NCBI GenBank assembly: GCA_030248215.1 | Contig: JASANG010002067.1 | Location: forward strand, 430,631 to 494,630 | Direction: 5' to 3' | Length of the DNA: 64,000 bases | From: Enoplolaimus lenunculus | Taxonomy: Eukaryota; Nematoda; Enoplea; Enoplida; Thoracostomopsidae | Shown here: one piece after another, positions 47,977 to 57,598 of the stretch | Layout of the letters: each line of letters starts with the position of its first letter | Numbering within the stretch: position 1 is the first letter of the stretch | Notes under the pieces: generated by a model | The model's database searches: none | What the model was told of the DNA's origin: nothing | Seen by the model: the letters and a program-made list of their open reading frames with translations, nothing else | Made by a program: the position numbers and the translations under genes

Positions 47977-49001
47977 TCATCCTTTCTTGAAGTTTTTATG
48001 TACGCCAGGCTTTATATCACACACTAGTTGTAAGAGTGTTTGTATCACCTGCAAGCACAATAAAACAAAAGTTTTTCATTGCTGCAAAGCACAGCAGCGG
48101 GCAACACAAACCATTACAGCGAAGCTAAGGGAAACTCTATGGTCACAACATCGTACATGTTTTCAATACACAAAAACAGGTAAACACAAACCTAGAAGGT
48201 TCGATCCAAGTTGAGGTGAAATGTACACAAAAACTTTTAGACCAAAAATTGTTTATTACAATCATTAAATGTTGTTTTTCGTAAATATGATTCCTGATGA
48301 CAAGTTACAGATACATAAAAAGGAATGCTAACCTTGTCTTTGTTTTGATCGGTTAGTCGCTTCATTTTTTCTAATTCCGCTTGTGTTGACTGGTCTATTC
48401 GCAACTGCACATCATCTCGTGAGCCAAGGTGCTCTGCTTCAAATGTTTTAAACTGTCGCTCTCGTTCCTAAAATAAAGCGTAATCGATAGAACAATAAGT
48501 GTTGAAGTTATTATACCTAGAAAAGACTCAATACCCGAGTGCGCGTGCAATGGATTGTGAACATGTCGCTACAATTACCTTTCGGTGGCTGACCATTTTA
48601 AAGTTTATTTAATTTTGCAAAATACTGGCGACTGGTAAAACAATTTTTGCATCCTGTCAAAAAACAAAAATGCCAATTCAATGTAGAACGTCACTTGGAA
48701 TTTACTAAAACTTTTAATCAGCTTCTGTGCGCTCTGACAACACCTTACGTTTTCACTAACATGCATAAAGTAATAAAAAATCCGTTAATCCACGAAACAA
48801 TGACAATAATACGTATTATAAATATATAACACTTACAGATGAAAAAACTATTACCTGTCTGTAGCGTTCTATTTCCTGCTGTGCCTCCTCCTTCGCTTGC
48901 TTTAACCGTTTTGCTTTCCGTTTACGCGCTTCGTTTATTTTTTCCGCAGCACGTTTTTCGGCAGACAATAACTGTTGAATTCCCGCGGTTTGACTTGCCA
49001 T
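47977..49001 (-). CDS. ATP6V1G: V-type H+-ATPase subunit G, 3 exons, complete
   Basis: The exons are 48855-49001, 48333-48467 and 47977-48048, all phase 0, giving 117 residues against 118 for human ATP6V1G1. The start [20 protein letters not shown] is nearly identical to vertebrate subunit G and fixes the initiator. The long charged helix ([20 protein letters not shown]) and the C-terminal [12 protein letters not shown] follow. Subunit G pairs with subunit E to form the peripheral stator stalks that hold the V1 head against rotation in the vacuolar/lysosomal proton pump. Donors are GTAATA and GTTAGC; acceptors are TTTTAG and TTGCAG. No other V-ATPase genes are nearby. Confidence 0.97.
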
Positions 49002-50780
49002 AACTTATGACACGACTTGCAGTTATATTTACTCTATTACATGTATTAAAACAATGTATATAATCTAAACTTGTTTTATAATAAGCAAAAAACAATTTAT
49101 ACAGATAAGCACATTATAATAAACTTTAAAACTTATCATTATCGTAAACTAAGCAGTAAAAATGTTCGAAGTTACTCGCTACAAATCGTTAAGCAGAAAC
49201 ATTACCAGAAGTACGCACAATTCCCTTTTCAAAATGACGCGACAGTTGGCACGTAAGCTACCAAAAAAGAGACCTTACACATCGCAACGGTTTACTAAAC
49301 ATGTGCACAGCTTACTGATCATTCGTTGGTTCCGACGGAGACACGGAGGAGGCTTCAACCAGGGCACTCGATTAGCAACCAAGAAAAAACCCTTGATCGA
49401 CAGTGGGGTAATTGTTGACTACAAAATCACTTATCTTTAGAGAAAACCTGACTAATAACATGTAACAAACTTTGCGCGTTTACCTATTACATTATAACTG
49501 AAAAATTTTACAAAATGTTTGCTTAAGGCCTAAAAAATTTAAAGTTTTACGGAACGCTGCAAAAAACAGCGTAGTGGAATAGGGTCGTTATTAAAGCGGT
49601 AAAATGCATCGGCATGAGATGTTAAGCTTTGTCACGTAAACACTTTAGATACTTAGACCACGAAAAGAAAAATTATTAGCTACCACCGTTCTGATATTTG
49701 AATGACCCATTAACGTCAAAATTTGGTAGGAAGCGTAATTAAAACAAACCAAACTAACGGGACTGTGTTTTATTGTTTTGCATTCTATTCGTATTACCCG
49801 TCATTAAAACGATCAGAACTGTGTGTTTAGAGCGTGCCGAGGCAGTGAGAATCGAAGAATACATATTGTCGGTTTTCGGAGTGGCTTAGAATTTAGACCA
49901 CCGCTCTTCAGAGATGTCGAAAATTCCCGTTTTTGACCATTCCAAGCTGAGAGAATATACTTGGTTTTTTCTTGATTTATCTGAAAGATATATGGAACAC
50001 CGGCAGAACCTCGGACCTTTCGCTCGCGAGTCACGGCGCTACGATTAGGGCGTTGATATAAAAAACCTTCCAACATCCCCTGGTCATTCCACGCCCTGAT
50101 TTGAATTTTTGAAAATTTGATTTTTAAAGTCTCGAGGTCCCTCTTGGTACCCAAATCTGTGTTAAATTTTCTGCAATCAAACGCATGGCTAACGCGTTGC
50201 AGTTAAGCAACTGATTTGGCTCCAAATCAATTATTTGACCATAACTCATTAACCAGACCTTTAACCGTTAAAAATTAAACACAATTGACCTCAGCTGATC
50301 ATGCTGCGTTGAATAATATACAATTTGTCTACCCTTTCCGCAAAAAACGTTAGTCCCAAGAGGGAGACCTTAATCCTTAAGGTCTTAAAAATCAGATTTT
50401 TCAAAAATTAAAATTTGGTCATGGAATGACCAGGAAAGGTTGTGAGAAACTCAATTATATAACAATTTTCAAAATCCAAACTTTTTTGGTCAAACACTGG
50501 GTACGGGATAACCGAAAAGACCTGCAATTAACCAACTTTTTTCACAAGTGTAAGTTTGAAAACCAATTTATTACACGCTGAAAAAGCAGCAATAAAGGGC
50601 GCTTAGTTAATATGTGCTAAGCGCCTATTTAACGTTTTTAAGAACACCGACCGAAACATACAAATTAGGCTAAAAGATTTCATCGGCCCTGACCAATGGA
50701 AAAAATCTGCCCCATCGACCAACATATTACACATGCACCATACTCATACACACCTATACCAATATGCCAACCTTCTCCGT
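49002..50780. other. intergenic, no gene recognised; one inverted repeat
   Basis: Arms at about 50080-50150 and 50345-50440 are inverted relatives of each other. They share CTGGTCATTCCA, AATTTTTGAAAA and GGTCCCTCTTGG-like words and are about 200 bp apart. They look like the ends of an old TIR element. A hairpin of GGCGCTTAG with CTAAGCGCC lies at about 50598-50627. Basic-looking short frames upstream of the V-ATPase start have no recognisable family. Confidence 0.5.
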
Positions 50781-50785
50781 TCTTT

Positions 50786-50936
50786 CGGCGGTTGCGGGAC
50801 ATTGCTGGTAATTGCGCTACCTCGGTTAGCCAAAGGTCCCTTGTTCGAATCCAGCCGTTGTCAATTGTTTCAACTTCACTTCGCACTAAACATAACACTT
50901 ACATACATTGCCGTTAAGACCGCGCAACCTTACACG
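50786..50936 (+). repeat. tRNA-derived SINE-like copy 1
   Basis: The tRNA-like head (TTGCTGGTAATTGCGCTA as A box, CTTGTTCGAATCCAGCCG as B box) is followed by a body with TCAATTGTTTCAA, CATAACACTTACAT and GCCGTTAAGACCG. It is the same arrangement as 51166-51320. Confidence 0.7.
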
Positions 50937-51165
50937 GTGACCACGATGTTACCGCTAGGACATACAGCCAAGATCTGAGCCCAAGAAAAGGTGTGACGGA
51001 CAGGGGACGACCTCCTCGAAAAAGAGATGTCTGGTAATGTACAATGGAATACCCGTATATAAACTACACACATAAAAAGTCAACCCGTAATATACGCTGC
51101 ACAGGTGCTACGGCAGTACACAACGTAGTAAACAACCACATAACAACTAACACAAATAGTTGACC

Positions 51166-51320
51166 CAGTGCCGCGATTAAGTTGGTAATTGCGCTAAACG
51201 GGTTAGTCAAAGATCGCTGGTCCGAATCCAGCCGTGGTCAAGTCAATTGTTTCAAGTACTTCGCAGTAACATAACACTTACATATATTGCCGTGTTAAGA
51301 CCGTGCAACCTAACAGCGCG
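51166..51320 (+). repeat. tRNA-derived SINE-like copy 2
   Basis: It parallels 50786-50936 along its length (GGTAATTGCGCTA, GGTCCGAATCCAGCCG, TCAATTGTTTCAA, CATAACACTTACATA). No poly-A tail or target duplication is evident. The two copies may be one tandemly duplicated block about 385 bp apart. Confidence 0.7.
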
Positions 51321-52479
51321 TGGGGTGGGACTCAGCGTGCATTCCGTGTCGCACTGGTGCCCACACTCGGCATCTCTTAACCTCCTAGCTATGTCGCTTC
51401 CTTGGCGTGCAACTTGTCCGTCTCAGTCTATCTTTCTAGATTGTGATCTATATATTCGTTGCCACATTATTCCTGCCCCTATTGCTTCTTTATATGCCAA
51501 TACCACTGTGCTTTACAACTTTCTGCCAAATAAGTTAAAGTTTACCTTATTTCCGGTCATTATGCTTTCAGAATCTCAAACCCCACTTTCTTACCTAATT
51601 CTAAAATGCCATATTTCCTGTGATCTTTCATATGCTCATTTCCATGTTTTCAGGAGTGCCATTCCCATTTCTAACTAATTTCCGGGTGCTCATTCCATTT
51701 CGCACCTTATTTTCTGTCAATCCTCATTCCATTTCGCACTTTATTTTCTGCCAATCCTCATTCCATTCATTCTATTTGACATATCTCTGCTTGTCATTAT
51801 TATGATCATAATCCTTGAGTTTCTGCTAGTTTTCGGGACGCTTAGCTAGTATTTTGAGAGAATTTGATCATGCACGTGTATGGGTATTATTTCTATTGTA
51901 TACATTGGGAATAGTGTTTTCGCGCATTCGTAACAAAATGATCTTATTAGTATCGGTATCACCATAAGTCAAAGACTATAAATCATAAATTTGGAATCTG
52001 CGCAATATATGTGTCATTTTATGGTTTGTTGTAATTTATAGATTTGCGGACCGTTACCGAGTTTGAACACCAGTCGCGTCAGCTGTACTTGATAGATCTT
52101 TGCCAAATTTGGCGTAATTGTCCGTTTACATTGGACTTTCCGTATATGTATACTTTCCGATCACACGGACCCTCGCTCGAAAGTTATCCACGGTAAAAGT
52201 CATAAATAACGCATAAGAACGCAATACGCTACGTACTAACGGACCTCAGTTCGAATTACTTGTCCTGTATTTGTATTGCTCACCAATAAAACGTCTCTCG
52301 CTTTTAGGTCAATTTTTCGAGTAATTTTTTTGAGTTTTCCGGCTAAATATAGTTATATAACTTAGCTAGCTTGTTGGAGCGCATTCGGACACTACGGAAG
52401 GTTGTATTTTAACGGATTTTGTTGGCATTGTACGTGTCAGGTTATGTTGAAACCTGGACTTCAGATCTTTGTACTAAGC
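51321..52479. other. intergenic, short tandem repeat, no gene
   Basis: A 34-bp unit beginning CTCATTCCATTTCGCACYTT is repeated two and a half times at 51689-51773. No coding region is recognised. Confidence 0.55.
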
Positions 52480-52572
52480 ATCTGGAAAAGCGGGCCTCCA
52501 GAGCGGGGATCGAACTCACAGCCTACAGATCTTAAAGCGAATACTTTACCACTGCGCCACGCAGCCCGCCTC
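52480..52572 (-). repeat. tRNA-like SINE head, minus strand
   Basis: On the minus strand GCGGGCT and GGCCCGC form a seven-pair acceptor stem (one G-T). GTGGCGCAGTGGTAAAG is a clear A box and GTGAGTTCGATCCCCG a clear B box. TTTAAGATC resembles the Leu anticodon loop. Six extra bases separate the T arm from the acceptor stem, so a working tRNA is unlikely. Confidence 0.6.
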
Positions 52573-52925
52573 TCCAACTACCATTTTTGTCGACTATATG
52601 TGTCGATCGTATGCTGTCAGCAAGCACTCAACGCAATGTGCATTGCATTTATTGCATATGCACTAGGACAAATATATCTCGCATGCTTACATGCCCTTAT
52701 TTTCAAAAAGGTCGTCCCTTGACCCCTTGAATGTACAGCCTATAGCCCGCCTCTCCAACTACCATTTTCGTCGACTACATGTGTCGGTCGTATGCTGCCA
52801 GCAAGCACTCAACACAATGTGCATTACATATATTGCATATGCACTAGGACAAACATGTTTCACATGCTTACATGCCCTTACTTTCAACAAGGTCGTCCCT
52901 TGATCCCTTGGATGTACAGCCTTGT
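52563..52925. repeat. 181-bp tandem duplication
   Basis: The block starting AGCCCGCCTCTCCAACTACC at 52563 is repeated from 52744 with scattered substitutions and ends GTCCCTTGATCCCTTGGATG. It lies directly next to the tRNA-like head and just upstream of the LTR element. Confidence 0.85.
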
Positions 52926-53786
52926 AGGTGGTATCTCACCTTTGAATTCTGGGTTTTTACTTTTTATTTTCTAAATTACCCTCCCTCAGCTTTCCCTTTT
53001 TCTGGAGCGCCCTGGGCTCCTATTTAGCACTCTTTTTCCTATTTCTGAGCTGTGACCCCGCTGGCCAATATCCGAGTGCGACTCTTAAGTCGTGCCGGAT
53101 ATTTTCCTAAAAACTTATAAAAATCTATTTTAAAAATCTAAAACAATTACCTAGCTAGGTTTGGTACGTGGTTTTTAGGGTGTTTTTAGTTGTTGTCTTT
53201 TGTTTTGTTTTTGAGTGTTTATTGCTTTGCATCCGGAAGTTGATAGTGGTTATTTTTTAAAAGTTGCGCGCACAAGAAGTAATAGTTTTCAAAGCTATTG
53301 TTTTAGAGCTAAAAATAATTCTGTAATTGTTTTACCAAATAATTCTGTGCCTTAATACGGTGCTTTATCTTATAATTTTACTTGTTACATTTACTTTGTC
53401 ATTTAACTTTTATATAAATTTTCCAAACCCGTGCGTTTTCTGCGGAGCGATTGATCTTAGTTGAAGTACGGACTCATTTGCTGTTGGACCCCAAAGTTTA
53501 TTTGACGCGGTGTCGAACACAATAGCTAGCTACCCGGATCACACAGAAAAGAACAGAATCAGGACACACAACCGGATAAAGAAACACACACAACCAACCG
53601 AAACCCAAAACCGACATGGTGACCACGATGGCTTCAATTCTGGCGTGATCAATTGTGACGCTAGATTCGAACGGAAAAGGATAAAGGATAAAGGTGACAA
53701 AGACTAAAGCATAAAGTCGAGATTGTAAGTGTGCAGAATTTTATTGTCCCCCAGTTTTCAGAAATACCCAGCCTAGTATATTCGTC

Positions 53787-55727
53787 ATGTATCGGACCCC
53801 GCAACATCCTCGAGTTCCGCCATTCCCCCAGTATCATGGACATCCTGACAGCCTCCCGAATCAGATGGTTACCAGGAATGCCTTACGACAGTACCAGAAT
53901 GCACTACAAACTCAACAACATTCCCCGTCCCGAGTTACGATCCGAACTGCGTCTCCCCAGAACTCAACCCTATTGACGAGTCCTCAAGGAATTATGGAAC
54001 CATCACCGGATATACACATTTCAGCACCCGTTACCCCGTTCCAAGAACCTGTAGCCACAAACACACTTAATTTTGTAGGTGATCAGGAGAGTGCAGATCC
54101 GAACACAAGTAATGTAGCATCAGATACACAAAATCCGCTAGCTACAAAAAGCATAACTATAGATACAGACCCGTATGTTTTAGTACCAGTAAAAACAAAT
54201 TCTTTGCCCTCAAATGTTGCAACAGTAGTAACATGTATGACAGCAAATATGCAACAGTTAGCAATAACAACTGAAGGACAGCAGCATTTGTATAATCAGA
54301 GTAACATAGCTAATATGCCACAGTTAAATACAAATGTAACACAGATAGGAACACCGGCTGGACAAATTGTCCATCCGATAGTACCCACATTAGCATACCC
54401 ATATTCCTCAGCAATTTCAGGTACACATAATTATTCAGGCTATAATGTAGTCGCTTTTCCTAGTGTACCTCAAACAGTTGTGCAACCGACATGTAGTTAT
54501 GCACAAAATATTTCGCAAACTCCTAACAGAGTTAATGTGCAATATTATCCCCAAAATTCGAGAAATATTGTACAACCCGTAAACGGTGTTTTGAATCCTA
54601 ATACTGGATGTATTAATCCTGATATGTTAAATGCTCCTATACCTGAAACGGTACCTAAAACTTCTGCATTTCACCCTATAAGCCCTTCAGTTCATGAAAA
54701 TCCTTCCGTAGTTGCAAATGTAGAAGTCAATGCACCTATAAACATGAATTCAGCTCATGGTAAGACACCTGAACAACAACTTTTATTAACATTAAATCCA
54801 CAACAATTATTATTATATCAACAAACATTAATGAAAAAAGCAGATAGTTGGAATCCCCAAGATGATCCCCCAGAAGCACGAAGTCCGGAATTATTTAAGG
54901 AAACGGTTAAAACTTGGATGTTTCCGAAAAGACAAGAAAGCTGTTCGTCAACATCAATCCCGAATGCCCAACCTAAACGGAATCACAGGAAAGATTTTTC
55001 TCCTAGTGATTCATCCGATAGAGGAAGTCGAAGTATTATTGTTGAAAGGACCAAATTAAGGGACACTCCAACCCAAATAATAGTTAAGATGCCGGAAAAA
55101 CCCCCTACTGTACCATCATACGATGGCGAATCTGATTTCGGCACGTATTTCCGCAAATTTAGTCGAACTATGAAGTCGGCTAAAATTTCGGACAATGAGA
55201 CAAAAATGAAAATATTTCGGTCAAGCCTTAAAAAATCCGCAGAAAAATATCTTGATTTTCTGGAGGATAAAAGGCACGACGCTTTTGAACCAGAAGAATT
55301 TGTTGCACTAATAGATTTATTTCATAAAAGGTTCGCGGAAACCACAGACCTGTCAAGTCGCATGGCTACTTTCCAGCGAATTGTTCAGGAGGGATCTGTG
55401 GAAGATTTTGCCGACGAATTACATGCTTATTGGGTTCGAAATTTAGAACCTCAATTTGCAAATACTTTCGAGGCAAGGGAACTTTTGTGCCAAACTTTTG
55501 TTAACAATTCAGTCCATGAGTTAAAATGGAGATTACAATTAGGTGTAACGGAGCCTTTCGATTTTGAAGTACTCAGTAACAGGGCTGAAAAGCTACAACG
55601 ACAGTTAATAGCGGATGGCACATTAACGAAAGTTAAGAGTAGTCTATCAAATAATAATAATAAGTCTGACGGCAAGTTACAAACTCGGACGGAATCTAAT
55701 TCCGCTAGAGTTCTTAGGCAACATTAG
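53787..55727 (+). CDS. LTR retroelement gag region (matrix/capsid-like), fossil
   Basis: The first two thirds are rich in Pro, Asn, Gln and Thr. The last third (about residues 435-620) is a retrotransposon-gag capsid-type domain, with PTVPSYDGESDFGTYFRKF near its start and the helical SVEDFADELHAYW. The protein would build the particle shell of the element. It is followed by the zinc-knuckle region. Confidence 0.85.
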   Translation: MYRTPQHPRVPPFPQYHGHPDSLPNQMVTRNALRQYQNALQTQQHSPSRVTIRTASPQNSTLLTSPQGIMEPSPDIHISAPVTPFQEPVATNTLNFVGDQESADPNTSNVASDTQNPLATKSITIDTDPYVLVPVKTNSLPSNVATVVTCMTANMQQLAITTEGQQHLYNQSNIANMPQLNTNVTQIGTPAGQIVHPIVPTLAYPYSSAISGTHNYSGYNVVAFPSVPQTVVQPTCSYAQNISQTPNRVNVQYYPQNSRNIVQPVNGVLNPNTGCINPDMLNAPIPETVPKTSAFHPISPSVHENPSVVANVEVNAPINMNSAHGKTPEQQLLLTLNPQQLLLYQQTLMKKADSWNPQDDPPEARSPELFKETVKTWMFPKRQESCSSTSIPNAQPKRNHRKDFSPSDSSDRGSRSIIVERTKLRDTPTQIIVKMPEKPPTVPSYDGESDFGTYFRKFSRTMKSAKISDNETKMKIFRSSLKKSAEKYLDFLEDKRHDAFEPEEFVALIDLFHKRFAETTDLSSRMATFQRIVQEGSVEDFADELHAYWVRNLEPQFANTFEARELLCQTFVNNSVHELKWRLQLGVTEPFDFEVLSNRAEKLQRQLIADGTLTKVKSSLSNNNNKSDGKLQTRTESNSARVLRQH

Positions 55728-55739
55728 TCCAATGCGAGT

Positions 55740-57143
55740 CAATCGAATGTAGTTCCCAGAAACCAAACACAGAACACCCTAAATTTAAATACTAATAACC
55801 AGAAATCTTTTCAAAATAATACCGGAAATGCCCAGAGATTACAAGCACTTAGAGACAGTGGCTCTTGTTTCTTTTGTGAACAACAAGGTCACATGTCTAG
55901 AAATTGTCCTAATAAGTCCCAAGGACAGAATCCAACAACGGGTATGGCTTCAAAGCCACTACCGTTAATTACTTTACAGCGGGAAGAAAGCATGATTCAA
56001 ATGAGTCAGGACCCAGATGTTATGCCCTGTGCATTCTGTGGTCGTACTAATCATTTGGTACAAGAGTGTTACTTGAATCCTAAGAATAAGGTTAACACAC
56101 AAATCCTTAAAATACCCCAAGCCCCACAACAAAATAAGACCACATCTGCACCACAAAATAATCAGAATAACAATAAACCAGGTCCAAATACTGCCGCAAT
56201 GGTTGCAAAACCCATGGATAATTACCCAGTGAACGATTCCTTGGCCAATAACCTATCGGGTATCCGTATCCGTAGAATGCATGAAGAAACTCCTGGTCCT
56301 ATTTCAATTCAGCACAACCCTAAAATGATTGCCACCATTAATCCCAAGTCCGTCAAAGCTACCGGTGTAAATATTGAAGTCAACTTATGTTCCTTAATGG
56401 TTACGGCAATGGTTGATACAGGAGCGGAAGTTTCGTTAATACATTCTGAAGTTTACCGGATGTTTTTCAAAGACAAAATACCCCTGGATACCTCCCAAAA
56501 TGTGGTTTGCCGGACATTTGATAATTTGTCGTCTCAAACCAGCGAAGGATGTATAAATTACAGTTTAACAATCGGAGACTGTACGAAAATGGTTGCACTG
56601 CATGTAATACCTCGAATGCAGGCTGCAATAATTTTGGGCGATGATGTACTAACGGATTTCGGTGTTGTCAAAAATTATTTCAACTCAACCGTTAGTGTTA
56701 ACCGGAAAATAATTTGGCCTAGAGAAACTACGCTGGAATATATCGAGAACAAATTACCGGAACGTTTGGGATACAATCTCATTCAGAAACCAGTTGTCGA
56801 AACCTTAGGTGAAAAGGTTGAAAGGGCACGCTTATCTGGAAAACATCTTAGTCCACCGGTTCGTCGGAAACCTATGGGAATATGTTCAGGAGATGACGAA
56901 AATTGCAAGGATTTTGAAAATAAACCTATGGAACCTAAAGGTCCATTAGGTATCAAAATGGCAACACATTCAAGATGTTCGGACGTAAATTGTAAAAATC
57001 AATTGCCGCCGTCATTCCAATATCAAGGAGAAACAAAAAGGGGTACGTTAAAAGTTGCATTGTCAGAAAACGACACTGACTTAGATCAGCGTCGAAGGGG
57101 GATTCTAAGCATGAATATACCCAGACGTGTGATCAAGATATAA
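55740..57143 (+). CDS. LTR retroelement nucleocapsid zinc knuckles and aspartic protease region, fossil
   Basis: Two CCHC knuckles are visible, CFFCEQQGHMSRNC and CAFCGRTNHLVQEC, which in this family bind the element RNA. About 190 residues into the main frame (55893 on), VDTGAEVSLIH is the retropepsin active-site motif. LGDDVLTDFGVV further on matches the conserved C-terminal protease strand of Gypsy elements. Confidence 0.85.
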   Translation, partial: QSNVVPRNQTQNTLNLNTNNQKSFQNNTGNAQRLQALRDSGSCFFCEQQGHMSRNCPNKSQGQNPTTGMASKPLPLITLQREESMIQMSQDPDVMPCAFCGRTNHLVQECYLNPKNKVNTQILKIPQAPQQNKTTSAPQNNQNNNKPGPNTAAMVAKPMDNYPVNDSLANNLSGIRIRRMHEETPGPISIQHNPKMIATINPKSVKATGVNIEVNLCSLMVTAMVDTGAEVSLIHSEVYRMFFKDKIPLDTSQNVVCRTFDNLSSQTSEGCINYSLTIGDCTKMVALHVIPRMQAAIILGDDVLTDFGVVKNYFNSTVSVNRKIIWPRETTLEYIENKLPERLGYNLIQKPVVETLGEKVERARLSGKHLSPPVRRKPMGICSGDDENCKDFENKPMEPKGPLGIKMATHSRCSDVNCKNQLPPSFQYQGETKRGTLKVALSENDTDLDQRRRGILSMNIPRRVIKI

Positions 57144-57145
57144 CA

Positions 57146-57598
57146 TTGGCAACAATACAAAGCCCAAATATGCGAATTGTAAACATTTGCCGAGTAGCAA
57201 CGTCAGTACGAATACCGCCTAATACTACTAAATTAGTGCGATGTTGTTTACCAGATGAATTAAAGCATCAAGAAGCAGTGGTAACTGAACCAAAAGGCGT
57301 TGCAAACAAATTGTCTGAGTCCATTTTGGTTCCAAATACAATTGCGCGAACTCAAGAAGGCTGCGTTTATCTTCCAGTTTCCAACTTTGATGCTCGGCCT
57401 GTTGCGCTGCTTAAAGGAGAAGATATTGCAAGTGTCGATACGGGTGAAGTTATTACGAACATCTTTGACCCCAAAGACTTACCGGAAACATTGGACAGTA
57501 ACGAAAATAAACGGAGGGAAGATTTAACAACAAATGTTAACGCTTCCCAAATAATACAGTTAAGATTACGAAGCAACTTAAACAAGCACAGGATTTGA
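57146..57598 (+). CDS. LTR retroelement spacer between protease and reverse transcriptase, fossil
   Basis: This 150-residue open region contains ILVPNTIARTQEGCVYLPV and RPVALLKGEDIA. Comparable linker domains lie between protease and reverse transcriptase in many Gypsy pol proteins. It has no separate known activity. Confidence 0.7.
   Translation: MATIQSPNMRIVNICRVATSVRIPPNTTKLVRCCLPDELKHQEAVVTEPKGVANKLSESILVPNTIARTQEGCVYLPVSNFDARPVALLKGEDIASVDTGEVITNIFDPKDLPETLDSNENKRREDLTTNVNASQIIQLRLRSNLNKHRI

Noticed and set aside
49162-49440. 92-residue basic open frame (+) upstream of the V-ATPase start
   Set aside because: It has no recognisable domain, lies in the promoter/5' region of a divergent gene and its composition looks like chance.
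49813-50154. 113-residue minus frame
   Set aside because: It overlaps an inverted repeat arm and shows no family signature.
51247-51805. 143- and 61-residue plus frames
   Set aside because: They include a SINE-like body and a 34-bp tandem repeat; coding is unlikely.
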